NCBI GenBank assembly: GCA_036273455.1 | Contig: DASUHP010000033.1 | Span: 66,406 to 130,405 of the forward strand | Reading direction: 5' to 3' | DNA from: CAIYRG01 sp036273455 | Lineage (GTDB): Bacteria > Pseudomonadota > Alphaproteobacteria > Micropepsales > Micropepsaceae | DNA length: 64,000 nucleotides | Part shown: positions 18,797 through 28,565 of the stretch, in pieces | How the letters are laid out: every line of letters begins with the position of its first letter | Position numbering within the stretch: position 1 is the stretch's first letter | Notes under the pieces: generated by a model | Database searches by the model: none | What the model saw: the letters and a program-made list of their open reading frames with translations, nothing else | What the model was told of the DNA's origin: nothing | Position numbers and translations under genes: made by a program

Positions 18797-20599
18797 TCAT
18801 GCCGGGACAGCGTCAAACGCGACGGTGAGACGTGTATCGCTTCCTCCGAACGGGACTGTGCCATGCCAGAAAAACGAGGGAAACAGCACAAGCATGCCCC
18901 GTTCTGGCTTTACGAACCGTTCCGGCCTGTCGCCTGGGCCGAGTTGGAGATTCGACTCTCCCAGCTTGAACCAGCCTTCGTGTGTTGCGTGATTGTCAAC
19001 GGCCGCCGGAAGATCGGCATAGAACGCCGAGCTGATCCAGCCCTCCGGATGGATGTGATTGGTGTGAAAGCCCTGCGGCCGGAGAAGACACGACCATGAT
19101 CCGGCAAAGCGGAAAGCGGCGGATCGCCGTATTATGACGCCGGAATTCGGGACGCTGCGGGTCACCGATTGAACATAGTCTTCGACCTTTTCGGCAATCG
19201 CACGGCGCAGCGCCGTCACCGCAGGTGTAGACCGCGAGAACAGATCGCCCAGCGTCTGCGTGCCGCCGCGCAGTGTCTGATCGAGTGGTTCGTGCCTGCC
19301 CGAATGAGCCAGACGCAACTCTGCAGCAAGCGCGTCGAGAAATTCTTCCGTTCGGAAACCCGGCGGAGCGCTGATGTGATAAATCTTCACAAATCGATTG
19401 AAGTCCGCGAATTGCGCATATCGCGGGTCACCCTCTGCACGCAGGGCAAGCAGCAGCCCCGCCAGTGCCAACTGCTCGGACGGATGGATACGCAGTGCGT
19501 GTTCGAATTGCCGTCTTGCTTGCGCGAACTGGGAGGCCCTCAGGAGCGCAAAGCCGCATTGATGTCGCAGAAAAGACGATGCCGGATCGGCTGCAATGGC
19601 ACGGTCAAAATACTGCGCCGCATCGGCAAAGCGTTTGCGTTCGGCCAGCACGGTCCCAAGAAATGCGCAAATATCCCCCCGCCCGGGCGCAGCGGCTTCT
19701 GCGTCGCGCAGCAGTTGCTCGACAAAATCGAGCTCGCCCCTGCGCATCCGCAGATGCGCTTCCATCAGCAGAAGCTCCGGATCGGCTGTGCCCTGTCGCC
19801 GCGCGGCCACAAAAGTTCCAAATGGCTCTGATTGGCCTTGTTCGTGCGCAAGCTTTGCATATTCAGCATGCACATCGGCGCGGCGAGGGTCGAGTTCAAT
19901 CGCCACGCGGTACGCTGCCAATGCTTCTTCGACGCGCCCCGCCTCACGCAGACTGTTTGCAAGGGCAATGCGGATTTCGATCCGGTTCGGCGCAAGCCCG
20001 GCTGCCCGCTCAAACTTGGCGATGCTTTCATCGTACTTTCCGAGGCGCGCCAGCGCACGGCCGCAATGATAATGCGCGTCAACAAAGCCGGAATCCGCCG
20101 CGATGGCGCGCTGCAGCGCCTCGAGAGCTTCTGTCAAACGGCTCTCTTCCAGCAGGAGAGCGCCCATGCGGGTCAGCGACGGCGCGAATTGCGGATTGTG
20201 CGACACCGCTGCTGCATGCGCAGCCAGTGCGTCCCGCAACCGGCCTGCCTTTTCAAGCGTGACGCCAAGATTGTACTTCGCTTGAACTGAGTCTGGCTTT
20301 AGCGCAACTGCGCGGCGGTAGCTGGATTCTGCGTCGTCGAGACGACCTGCGGCGTATAACAAATTGGCGAGATTATTGTGCAGTTCGGGTCTGCTGGGGG
20401 CGACGGCAATGGCCCGGCGCAGCAGCGTTTCTGCCTCTGTCGCGTTTCCCTGCCGTTTCTCGATCAGTGCCAGCGCGCTTAGAACGTCCGGATCGCTGGG
20501 CATTTGAGCCAGCAATCCGCGACAAAGCGCTGCCGCTTCTGCACTGCGGCCGGACGCTTCCAGTGCTGCGGCGCGACGAAGCGTGAGGTCGGCAGACAT
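18797..20599 (-). CDS. TPR protein with C-terminal 2OG-Fe(II) oxygenase-type domain
   Basis: Protein of 600 residues with no signal peptide, so probably cytoplasmic. About residues 1-390 are tandem 34-residue tetratricopeptide repeats (for example LHNNLANLLYAAGRLDDAES, AKYNLGVTLEKAGRLRDAL, AHYHCGRALARLGKYDESI), a protein-binding scaffold. The C-terminus (about 460-600) matches the putative 2-oxoglutarate/iron oxygenase group: HTNHIHPEGWISSAFY supplies the HxH-type metal site, PSFFWHGTVPF a distal His, and DTRLTVAFD the Arg expected to bind 2-oxoglutarate. The substrate, perhaps a protein or peptide, is unknown. It is the only minus-strand gene inside the receptor array, convergent to receptor 2. 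Architecture is clear; activity is inferred from family. Confidence 0.85.
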   Translation of the reverse strand: MSADLTLRRAAALEASGRSAEAAALCRGLLAQMPSDPDVLSALALIEKRQGNATEAETLLRRAIAVAPSRPELHNNLANLLYAAGRLDDAESSYRRAVALKPDSVQAKYNLGVTLEKAGRLRDALAAHAAAVSHNPQFAPSLTRMGALLLEESRLTEALEALQRAIAADSGFVDAHYHCGRALARLGKYDESIAKFERAAGLAPNRIEIRIALANSLREAGRVEEALAAYRVAIELDPRRADVHAEYAKLAHEQGQSEPFGTFVAARRQGTADPELLLMEAHLRMRRGELDFVEQLLRDAEAAAPGRGDICAFLGTVLAERKRFADAAQYFDRAIAADPASSFLRHQCGFALLRASQFAQARRQFEHALRIHPSEQLALAGLLLALRAEGDPRYAQFADFNRFVKIYHISAPPGFRTEEFLDALAAELRLAHSGRHEPLDQTLRGGTQTLGDLFSRSTPAVTALRRAIAEKVEDYVQSVTRSVPNSGVIIRRSAAFRFAGSWSCLLRPQGFHTNHIHPEGWISSAFYADLPAAVDNHATHEGWFKLGESNLQLGPGDRPERFVKPERGMLVLFPSFFWHGTVPFGGSDTRLTVAFDAVPA

Positions 20600-20632
20600 C
20601 GGATGGCCAGAGTTGCGCGCGGTGATCTGAAC

Positions 20633-20722
20633 CTATGCCCTGGTGCGTTTGCCCTCTGAGACGGTGGCGGCGGCAGTTGGAACCGCGCCCGACAACACTC
20701 CACAACCATCCAGCATGGCCAT
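20633..20722 (-). pseudogene. 5' remnant of an amidohydrolase gene
   Basis: A 29-codon open frame begins MAMLDGCGVLSGA. The intact amidohydrolase at 38.6-39.8 kb begins MAMLNRRRLLSGA. The similarity runs on upstream at DNA level for about 55 bases through a GGAGGG-type ribosome-binding site to the shared word CTGTCAATCGTG. After the signal-peptide region the frame ends and nothing of the catalytic domain remains. I read it as the decayed 5' end of a duplicated amidohydrolase, left beside a decayed receptor. Confidence 0.7.
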
Positions 20723-20833
20723 TACCCTCCGATAGGCGACACGAGCATCGGCGCGGCCGGGATTACTGTCAATCGTGACCGGAGGCGGGGGTCCGGCCAG
20801 TACAAGGCGGGGCGCGTTTCGGCGAGTTGGCCA

Positions 20834-21050
20834 GTCGCGGTGGGCTATAGCGATGCGGCGATTCCTGGGGATGGTTGTCGGCAGAACCTGACGCTGCGGA
20901 TCACGGTCATCAAGCTGTTAGGCTGGCACGCCGCGTTCGAATACGGCGCGAACACCACCATCCGCAACCCGTAGCGATTTGATGTTCGACAGCTGCCTTC
21001 GCCGTCAAGTTGGAATCACGCTCGTCAAAAAACCGATAGCCCATGTTGCC
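20834..21050 (+). pseudogene. 3' remnant of a sixth TonB-dependent receptor
   Basis: Translation gives QNLTLRITVIKLLGWHAAFE and YGANTTIRNP, matching the last barrel strands of the array receptors (QNITLQLTVLNLLGRHAAFE, YGPNSSTRNP in receptor 1). An in-frame TAG follows RNP, then RFD. After a frameshift RRQVGITLVKK matches the usual C-terminal GRQVGLTLVKNW. At least one stop and one frameshift, plus loss of everything upstream of the last strands, make it non-functional. It lies between the amidohydrolase remnant and intact receptor 3. Confidence 0.85.
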
Positions 21051-21486
21051 TGAATGACACGCGGCGAGATCTGCTTGCCGTGCTTTTTGAAGCAATATCG
21101 TTTGCAATTGCATAAATCCAATCTGTCACTCAAAACACACAACAGGCAGTTATTTGCCTGTTGTAATCTCAATGTAAGCTGCTTGGGCGCACACTGCCCC
21201 TGCCAAGTGGGGGAATGTATCAACTGTATAGCGAGCCTTTCGGTGTGACTTCAGTCACCAAGTCACTTTGCCCATTGGCGCGTCACAACGACCTCAAAGA
21301 ACATTCCCGATTCTTCGCCGGATGTCCGCAAAGGGGGAGGCAGGCTTCCGAGGTGCTCCGAGACTCTATGTTCCGCGTAACCGGACTGGAGCGCCTCGGC
21401 TCACCGCAGCTTGCACACAGTTGGCGCAGTAACAGGAAGGTACCGGTTATCATCACAACATTCTGACATACAGCGAAGGGGGAATC
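21051..21486. other. Gap upstream of receptor 3, inverted repeat but no gene
   Basis: No gene recognised. The clearest structure is a ten-pair inverted repeat ACAACAGGCA/TGCCTGTTGT with a six-base loop at 21139-21164, perhaps an old terminator of the decayed receptor or an operator. Receptor 3 has GAAGGGGGAATC before its ATG but no GTGCC-type hairpin, unlike the other four. Confidence 0.5.
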
Positions 21487-24400
21487 ATGCATCCGAATAC
21501 GCGTCTTGCGACCCTGATGGGGTCGGCGTCGCTGCTCACAATCGCAAACAGCATTTCTATCCATGCCCAGCAAATGGCGCAGGCCGCCCCTGAAACCATT
21601 CCCGAACAGGTCCTGGTCACCGGCTCGCTCATTCACGGCACATCGGCCGTCGGTGTTCCGGTCACCAATCTTGGTGTTCAGGATCTCACGCAGTCCGGCA
21701 ATACCACCATCAGCGATCTGTTTCGCACTGTGCCGTCAGCCGTGGTCGAGCCCGGCCCGTCTGCCGTCGAATCAGGCGGCAACCAGGAACGCAATATCGA
21801 GGTGAATATCCGCGGCCTGGATGCCACCGGGCCACGCTCCCTGATGATGATCGACGGCGTACGCTTCCCCCCGCAGGCCGACGGGCTCTGTGTCATCGAT
21901 CCGTCCATCATTCCCGAATTGGCTGTCGATCGTGTTGACGTGCTGGCGGACGGCGCTTCCGCCACTTACGGTTCGGACGCCATCGCGGGCGTGATCAACA
22001 TCGTGCTGAAGCGCGGGTTCGACGGCGCCACCACACTCTTGCATTACGGCCAGCCGACCGATGGCGGCGGCCAGACCTACCAGGCGTCGCAACTGTGGGG
22101 CCGCACATGGGACGGTGGCGACATTACCATCACGTACGAGTACCAGGACAATGAGCCGGTCAAGGGAAAAGAGCATTCCAATTTTACCGTGACCTATAAT
22201 CCCTGGGGCCTGGAGAATCCGAACGTGCCGATCGGTGCGGCGATTCCAGGCGTCATCTCCATTGGCCCTCCCAATGTCGTCAGCCCGGTTCCGCAGAACT
22301 CCTTTGCTCCGGTTCCAAATCTGGTGAATGGTACGTGCACGAATTGCTTTTCCATCCCGCGCGGCACCGGGGCAAATTTCAGCGCCAGCGGAACGCCAGA
22401 CGTGCTCAACTGGTCGCAGCTGACGTCCATGGCGAGCGCGGCCGGCGACAACAATTACGTCGATCCTCTGCAGGCCGGCTGGGAGTTGGCGGCGCAACAG
22501 AGGAATTCCTTCGTTCTTACGGCCGACCAGCGGCTGTTCCCGGGCGTGTCGTTTTTCGCCACCGGGTTCTACTCAAACCGCCGCGTCGTGGAGAAAGCGC
22601 CCTCCTTCGGTGGCCAGGGGCTGGGCAATTACCTCCAGACCTGGAGCGTGCCGACAATCAATCCCTATTATCCGGTGGGCGCGCCTGACGGCCTGATGGT
22701 CTCCTATGACCTGGCGGCAGAAGTTCCGCCGGTCGTGCCCGCCTGGGATATCAGCGAGCGATATCAATTCGGGCTTAATATTGACCTGCCCTACGCATGG
22801 ACCGGGCAGATCTATGATTCGCGAAGCTATGAAGACACCGGCTTTTACCGGCACTTCATCAGCAAGGCGGGGGTGAATTCCGCGCTTGGCAACGATGGAG
22901 CACAGGCCACCAATCCCGCCACTGGCGCACCGATTCCATTCCTGAATCTGTTCTGCGATCCCCACGCATTCCAGTGTAACTCACCGGATACGCTGGCCTA
23001 TATTTCCGCAACATCATCCATTCAGGCGCGGACCTCGATCGAAGAAAAAGGCGCGCGCTTTGACGGGCCGCTGTTCGACATTCCTGCCGGCCAGATCAAG
23101 GCCGCCATCGGAGCTCTATACGACGGCGACAATGTCGTCGGCGGCAGCGGCAGCAACCAGGGTAGCCCCGGTAACGGCCCCATCGGCCAACAGATGACCT
23201 TCGACCCTGAGCCGTACCATATCTGGGCGGAATTCGCGCAGGTCGATGTCCCTGTGTTTGGAGACAACTTCAATTTTCCCCTGATGCGCAGGCTCGATCT
23301 CGAGGGATCGATTCGCCACGACGCCTATGCCGGCAACATCAATCTCACGGGCGAGACAACCAATCCCAAATTTGCCTTCACCTGGGTGGTTGATCAGCTG
23401 GTCGGCGCGACCGTACGCGGCAGCTGGGGATCTTCATTCCGTTTTGCGAATGAAGGCGAATTCTCCAGCATTCTCAGCCCGATCGACCAGTCGGCCAACC
23501 TGCCCGGCTCCGGTCAGAATCTCACCCTGCAATGCACCAACGGAGTGGCACCCGCCGGCAGCGCGGCCGCGACACTGGTCGCAGCCGGTCTCGCCTGTGG
23601 CAGCCAACCCGGGGGTATCGGCTATGGCGGTGGCCCCACCGCAGTGATGCGCCAATTCGTCAACGCGGCAACCGGCCAGACTGAGTTTCGCGAAGGTGGG
23701 CTGTCGCTCGCACCGGAAAAAGCCCTCAATTACACGATCGGTCTCGAATTGGCGCCGACCATCGATTTTCTCAAAGGCTTCGATCTTCAAACAACCTATT
23801 ACAGTGTGAAGGTGAACGGTGTGCTCGGCGGCTTCCTCGGCAATCAGGATTCGGCCTCGTTCGCCGATCCCACCCAGCGCTTCCACTTTATCGTGCCGAG
23901 CGACCTTGGTTGCCCGGTAGCGGCCAATGCCAACCCGACGACCTGCGCACCTTTCGTGAAGATGGTCACCGCGGCGATCATGGATCCCAACAACGATATC
24001 GGCGGCGATCTCACCCAGGTCAGTAATGTTTTCTGGATGAACGATACCGGGACCACGAATTCGGGCTTCATTCATGTGCAGGGCATCGACTGGAGTGCGA
24101 GTTATGATTACGACGCCGGCGATTTTGGTGCCTGGAATATCGGCATGACCGGCACCTATTACCTCCACCGGTGGTCACAAACTGTCGCCGGCGGGCCGGT
24201 TATCGATGAATATAGCCAGGATATCGGGCCGCTCGGCGGACTGGCCCAGGCCGGAGTCGAGACCTCGCCGCGATTGATTTATCGCACCCGGCTCGGCTGG
24301 AGCGACGGGCCGTTCAGCGCGACCCTGTTCTACAATTTCCGTTCGCACTTCTACGAGACGCGTGAAGGCACGCCGCCCAACGTAAACTTCCAATGCACGG

Positions 24401-24693
24401 CGTCCGGCGGCACGGTCGGCGGCGGCACATTTCCCTGTGCCATCAACAACTACTCCCAGGTCGAACCGGACTTCAGCACATTCGATCTGTCGTTTGGTTA
24501 CAACACCGGCATGATCCCCACGAACACTTATCTGCGGAACCTGACGCTGCAGCTCACGGTGCAGAACGTGCTCGGCAAGCATGCCTCATTCGAGTATGGC
24601 CCGACTTCGGCGACGCGCAACCCGGCGGGCTATGACATCACGATCCCAAATATCGGACGTGTCGTCGGAGTTACCCTGATCAAGAACTGGTAA
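21487..24693 (+). CDS. TonB-dependent receptor 3 of the array
   Basis: Paralogue of 1,068 residues. It lacks the PQQFAQAQVAQ linker insertion of receptors 1, 2 and 4: the signal peptide (ending IHA-Q) is followed almost at once by MAQAAPETIPEQVLVTGS. The plug is the most divergent of the five; the segment that reads HQERETRVNIRGLD in receptors 1, 2 and 5 is NQERNIEVNIRGLD here. The barrel retains the loop Cys pairs (CTNC, CDPHAFQC, CPVAANANPTTC) and the C-terminal Trp (TLIKNW). The ATG follows AAGGGGGAATC. It is the first gene after the two decayed fragments and begins the sub-block (3, 4, 5) with near-identical terminators. Ligand unknown. Confidence 0.95.
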   Translation: MHPNTRLATLMGSASLLTIANSISIHAQQMAQAAPETIPEQVLVTGSLIHGTSAVGVPVTNLGVQDLTQSGNTTISDLFRTVPSAVVEPGPSAVESGGNQERNIEVNIRGLDATGPRSLMMIDGVRFPPQADGLCVIDPSIIPELAVDRVDVLADGASATYGSDAIAGVINIVLKRGFDGATTLLHYGQPTDGGGQTYQASQLWGRTWDGGDITITYEYQDNEPVKGKEHSNFTVTYNPWGLENPNVPIGAAIPGVISIGPPNVVSPVPQNSFAPVPNLVNGTCTNCFSIPRGTGANFSASGTPDVLNWSQLTSMASAAGDNNYVDPLQAGWELAAQQRNSFVLTADQRLFPGVSFFATGFYSNRRVVEKAPSFGGQGLGNYLQTWSVPTINPYYPVGAPDGLMVSYDLAAEVPPVVPAWDISERYQFGLNIDLPYAWTGQIYDSRSYEDTGFYRHFISKAGVNSALGNDGAQATNPATGAPIPFLNLFCDPHAFQCNSPDTLAYISATSSIQARTSIEEKGARFDGPLFDIPAGQIKAAIGALYDGDNVVGGSGSNQGSPGNGPIGQQMTFDPEPYHIWAEFAQVDVPVFGDNFNFPLMRRLDLEGSIRHDAYAGNINLTGETTNPKFAFTWVVDQLVGATVRGSWGSSFRFANEGEFSSILSPIDQSANLPGSGQNLTLQCTNGVAPAGSAAATLVAAGLACGSQPGGIGYGGGPTAVMRQFVNAATGQTEFREGGLSLAPEKALNYTIGLELAPTIDFLKGFDLQTTYYSVKVNGVLGGFLGNQDSASFADPTQRFHFIVPSDLGCPVAANANPTTCAPFVKMVTAAIMDPNNDIGGDLTQVSNVFWMNDTGTTNSGFIHVQGIDWSASYDYDAGDFGAWNIGMTGTYYLHRWSQTVAGGPVIDEYSQDIGPLGGLAQAGVETSPRLIYRTRLGWSDGPFSATLFYNFRSHFYETREGTPPNVNFQCTASGGTVGGGTFPCAINNYSQVEPDFSTFDLSFGYNTGMIPTNTYLRNLTLQLTVQNVLGKHASFEYGPTSATRNPAGYDITIPNIGRVVGVTLIKNW

Positions 24694-24709
24694 TTTTCTG
24701 CGCTACCTG

Positions 24710-24744
24710 CACGCCGCGAGCCCTGCTCGCGGCGTGTTTTTATT
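24710..24744 (+). terminator. Terminator after receptor 3, family of three
   Basis: CACGCCGCGAG(CCCTG)CTCGCGGCGTG, an 11-pair perfect stem, then TTTTTATT. Practically the same hairpin ends receptors 4 and 5. Confidence 0.95.
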
Positions 24745-24946
24745 GCTAGCCCGTTTGCGCATTTCCGCTCGTAAAAACGGTGCGACAAAAATGACACAAT
24801 TCGCAACGTTATGGTTGTAAGCAATCCGTAAGCTTCCGCAGCTTGCTTCCGAATCATTGTGTAAAATGTCGTAATTCCAAAACGTTAGATGCTTCGCCGG
24901 CGCCTGCCGCCAAATGCCCTCTGCGCAAAACATGGTAAATGGCGTC

Positions 24947-24976
24947 TTGATGCAACTATAGGGGTGTTCTTACTAT
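24947..24976 (+). promoter_or_regulatory. Promoter-like element before receptor 4
   Basis: TTGATG and TACTAT separated by 18 bases, followed by GAAACGGGG. The region before receptor 5 has the same arrangement (TTGCGA, CAACTT, TTACTAT, AAACGGGG), so conservation supports a promoter. If so, the leader before the receptor 4 start would be roughly 280 bases long. Confidence 0.5.
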
Positions 24977-25236
24977 CGAGATGAAACGGGGGGAGCGCGG
25001 CCATGACATTGGCCCGTCCGAGGTACTTTACCTGCATCTGCTATCGCGCAGACAGCAGGCTGCACGACATCGATTCCCGATCGCCTGTTTGCTGCCGATC
25101 CGTAGCGGTCTGGCAGTGTATAATTTCCGTACACGGTCTAAACGAGGCGGGTGAACGCTGCCGGTGTTCATGACTGCAGCGATTGTGTTGTGTTGAGTCG
25201 GCATCAGTAAAGGAGTTGGCATCTCGGCGAACAACT
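24977..25236. other. Long leader of receptor 4, no conserved gene
   Basis: A 57-codon frame starting at 24981 is not matched in the equivalent leader of receptor 5, so I do not call it. The 36-base stretch ending just before the hairpin (GGAGTTGGCATC region) is about 75 percent identical to the receptor 5 leader by hand alignment. Confidence 0.4.
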
Positions 25237-25260
25237 GGTGCCATTACGGCACCGAGGGGG
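25237..25260 (+). promoter_or_regulatory. Leader hairpin and RBS of receptor 4
   Basis: GGTGCC(ATTAC)GGCACC, six pairs at 25237-25253, then GAGGGGGACAC and the ATG at 25265. Same position as before receptors 1, 2 and 5. Confidence 0.55.
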
Positions 25261-25264
25261 ACAC

Positions 25265-28200
25265 ATGAATCCGGCGACGACACGCTTTGCATCCCTGATG
25301 GGTTCGGTATCGCTGTTCACTGTGGCGAATGCCTTGGCGGCGCATGGGCAGGAGATTGCCCAGTTGCAGACGCTGCAAGTGACTCCGCAGCAATTCGCTC
25401 AGGCGCAAGTGGCGCAGAATGCGGTCCCGGCACAAATGGCACAGGCGACTCCGGAAAGCGTGCCGGAACAGGTGCTCGTTACCGGATCACTGATCCACGG
25501 CACCGCGGCGGTCGGCGTGCCCGTAACCAATCTCGGCGTTCAGGATTTCACCCAGACCGGCGCCGTCACGATCGGCGATTTGTTCCGCACGGTCCCGGCA
25601 GCCAATGTTTCGATCGGTCCGTCTGCGACCAATTCGGGGGGCCATCAGGAACGCGAAACCCGGGTGAACCTCCGCGATCTCGATGCGACCGGTCCGCGTT
25701 CACTGCTGATGGTCGACGGCGTGCGCTTTCCTCCGCAGGCGGATGGTCTCTGCGCGATCGATCCGTCGATCATTCCGGCGCTGGCGCTCGACCGCGTGGA
25801 CATCCTTGCCGATGGCGCGTCCGCAACCTACGGCTCAGATGCGATCGCCGGCGTGATCAATGTCATATTGAAGCGTGGCTTCGACGGTGCGACGACCTTG
25901 CTGCACACGGAAATGCCGACCGATGGCGGTGGTGTGCAGTACCAGGCCTCGCAACTATGGGGGCGTACCTGGCAGGGCGGCGATATCACACTCACTTATG
26001 AATGGACGGACGAGAAGCCGGTCAAAGCCAGCGAACATTCCAAATTCACGGTGAACTTTTTGCCGTGGGGGCTGCAGGATCCCTACGTGCCTATCGGCGC
26101 GTCGATTCCCGGCACGATCTCGACCGGCGATCCGAATGTGGTCACGCCAGTGCCCGCTGCCGTGACGCCGGTCCCCCTGCTCGTAAATGGAGTGTGCACA
26201 AATTGCTTCGCGATCCCGCGCGGCACCGGGGCCAATTTTAATCCCGGAGCAGGCGGTTTTGGACCGCAACTGCCAGGCAGCGCGGCAACCCTGAACTGGG
26301 CGACTCTGAAGCAGACGAACCTGAGCAATTTCGTCGATCCGACTTCGGGCACCGGTGGTTGGGAGCTGGCTGCGCAGCAAAAGAATTCCTTCGTCATGAC
26401 CCTGGATCAGCGACTGCTGCCCGGTGTTTCGTTCTTCTTTTCGGGATTCTACACCAACCGCCGCATCGAAGAACACCTTCCCTCCTTTGGCGGTCAGGGT
26501 CTCGGCAACTATACCCAGACGCTCAATGTCCCGACGACGAACCCGTATTATCCGACCGGCGCGCCGCCGGGACTGGAGGTTTCGTATAACTTCGCGAAAG
26601 AGGATCCACCGTTTAACCCGGCATGGGAAATTTCCGAACGTTACCAGTTTGGATTCAATCTGGATCTTCCCTTTGGCTGGAACGGGCAAGTCTATGATTC
26701 GCGCAGCTATGAAGATGTCGGCTATCTGAGCCACGTGGTGAGCGGCAACGCAATCAATCAGGCATTGGGCAATACTCCCGGTTTACCGCCCAATATTCCG
26801 TATTTGAATGTGTTCTGCGATCCCTACGCGTTCCAATGCAATTCGCCGGCGACGCTGGACTATATCCGCGCGGAGAGGACACAAGGCGCGCACTCCACGA
26901 TCGATGAGAAGGGGGCACGCTTTGATGGCCCGATTCCGTTCGATCTTCCGGCCGGACAGATCAAAGTGGGCATTGGCGGTCTTTACGATGGAGATAACGT
27001 CAATGGCTGGGGCGGGTTTACCACCGGCGCTATCGGGAATCCGCCGATCAGCCAGGCCATCACTTACGATCAGGAGCCCTATCACATTTTGGCGGGTTTT
27101 GCGCAGCTCGACCTGCCGGTCTTCGGCGACAACTTCAATCTTCCACTTGTCCGCAGGCTCGATATCGAAGGCTCGTTCCGCTATGACAGCTACAGCGGCA
27201 ACATCAACGCCACCGGCACCACGAAGAATCCCAAAGTCGCATTCACCTGGGTGGTCGATGACACGGCTGGCCTGACCGTCCGGGGAAGCTGGGGATCATC
27301 GTTCCGCTTCGCCAATGAAGGCGAATTCTCGAGTGTCCTCAGCCCGGTCGATCAGTCGGTCAATCTGGTTGGGTCGAGCCAATCCGATACCATATCCTGC
27401 ACCGGCGGTAAGCCGCCGCCGGGCACTTTGGCGGCAGATCTGTTCGCGGCGGGTTTTGGCTGCGGCAGCACACCCGGCGGTATCTCCTATGGTGGCGGAC
27501 CGTTACCCGTAATGCGGATCTACACTGATCCGAGCGGCGCGACCCATCAGCGCGAAGGCGGCGTCTCGCTCGCACCCGAAACAGCGCTGAACTACAGCGT
27601 CGGAGTCGAATTCGCGCCGCAATTCGACTTTCTCAAGGGCCTTGATCTCCAGGCCACCTGGTACAGCATCAAGATCAACGGCGTGCTGGGCGGATTCCTT
27701 GGCGAAGGCGATACTGCGTCACTGGCGAGTACGGTCCAGCGGTTTCATTTGATCGTGCCGAGCGATCTCGGCTGCCCGGTTGCGGCCAACGCCAATCCCA
27801 CGACTTGCGCGCCGTTCGAGACCATGGTCCGCGCCGCGCTTAACGATCCGAACACCGACTCGAATATCAGTCAGTTGACGAATGTTTACTGGCTCAACGA
27901 TTCGGGCACCTTCGGCAGCGGCTTTATCCATGCCGAGGGCGTGGACTGGAACGGCAGCTATGACTTCGACGCAGGTGACTTCGGCGCCTGGAATATCGGC
28001 GCGACCGGAACCTATTACCTGCACCGCGGGGATCAGACGGTGACTGGCGGCCCCATTATCGATGATTACCACCAGGATCTCGGTTCGGTCGGTGGTGTCT
28101 CACCGGGTTTGGTCGAAACCCTGCCGAGACTGAAATACCGGGCGCGGGTCGGCTGGAGCAATGGGCCGTTCACTGCGACCCTGTTCTACAATTTCCAGTC

Positions 28201-28549
28201 GCATTTCTTCGAGACGCGTGTCGTTCCACCGCCGAACGTGAATTTCCAGTGCACCACATCGGGGGGCACGATCGGCGGCGGAACCCTGCCCTGCGCGATC
28301 AGCAATTTCAGCAATATCGAGCCGGCCTGGAACACCTTCGATTTGTCGCTGGGCTACAACACCGGCGATCTCCCGGAGAGTGAGTACCTGAAACGGCTAA
28401 CGATCCAGCTGACGATTAACAACATTATGGGCATCCATTCGCCGTTCGAATATGGCCCCACATCGGTCACGCGTAACCCTGGCGGGTTTGACATCACGCG
28501 GTCGGATCTGGGCCGCGTCGTGGGACTGACCCTGGTCAAGAACTGGTAG
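25265..28549 (+). CDS. TonB-dependent receptor 4 of the array
   Basis: Paralogue of 1,094 residues. I chose the ATG after GAGGGGGACAC; an in-frame upstream start lies inside the leader hairpin. The signal peptide ends near AAHGQ, a slightly weaker cleavage site than in the other copies, and the linker has LQVTPQQFAQAQVAQN. The plug has VNLRDLDATGPRSLLMVDGV, with Leu-Arg-Asp where the others have Ile-Arg-Gly. The barrel contains CTNC, CDPYAFQC and CPVAANANPTTC, a one-residue insertion at GPIPFDLPAGQ, and ends TLVKNW. It shares promoter-like and leader sequence with receptor 5, which suggests these two are the most recent duplicates. Ligand unknown. Confidence 0.95.
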   Translation: MNPATTRFASLMGSVSLFTVANALAAHGQEIAQLQTLQVTPQQFAQAQVAQNAVPAQMAQATPESVPEQVLVTGSLIHGTAAVGVPVTNLGVQDFTQTGAVTIGDLFRTVPAANVSIGPSATNSGGHQERETRVNLRDLDATGPRSLLMVDGVRFPPQADGLCAIDPSIIPALALDRVDILADGASATYGSDAIAGVINVILKRGFDGATTLLHTEMPTDGGGVQYQASQLWGRTWQGGDITLTYEWTDEKPVKASEHSKFTVNFLPWGLQDPYVPIGASIPGTISTGDPNVVTPVPAAVTPVPLLVNGVCTNCFAIPRGTGANFNPGAGGFGPQLPGSAATLNWATLKQTNLSNFVDPTSGTGGWELAAQQKNSFVMTLDQRLLPGVSFFFSGFYTNRRIEEHLPSFGGQGLGNYTQTLNVPTTNPYYPTGAPPGLEVSYNFAKEDPPFNPAWEISERYQFGFNLDLPFGWNGQVYDSRSYEDVGYLSHVVSGNAINQALGNTPGLPPNIPYLNVFCDPYAFQCNSPATLDYIRAERTQGAHSTIDEKGARFDGPIPFDLPAGQIKVGIGGLYDGDNVNGWGGFTTGAIGNPPISQAITYDQEPYHILAGFAQLDLPVFGDNFNLPLVRRLDIEGSFRYDSYSGNINATGTTKNPKVAFTWVVDDTAGLTVRGSWGSSFRFANEGEFSSVLSPVDQSVNLVGSSQSDTISCTGGKPPPGTLAADLFAAGFGCGSTPGGISYGGGPLPVMRIYTDPSGATHQREGGVSLAPETALNYSVGVEFAPQFDFLKGLDLQATWYSIKINGVLGGFLGEGDTASLASTVQRFHLIVPSDLGCPVAANANPTTCAPFETMVRAALNDPNTDSNISQLTNVYWLNDSGTFGSGFIHAEGVDWNGSYDFDAGDFGAWNIGATGTYYLHRGDQTVTGGPIIDDYHQDLGSVGGVSPGLVETLPRLKYRARVGWSNGPFTATLFYNFQSHFFETRVVPPPNVNFQCTTSGGTIGGGTLPCAISNFSNIEPAWNTFDLSLGYNTGDLPESEYLKRLTIQLTINNIMGIHSPFEYGPTSVTRNPGGFDITRSDLGRVVGLTLVKNW

Positions 28550-28565
28550 ACTGAGGACTTGAGCA

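Noticed and set aside
24981..25154. 57-codon frame in the receptor 4 leader
   Set aside because: The homologous leader before receptor 5 does not preserve the frame or peptide, so a conserved leader peptide is not supported.
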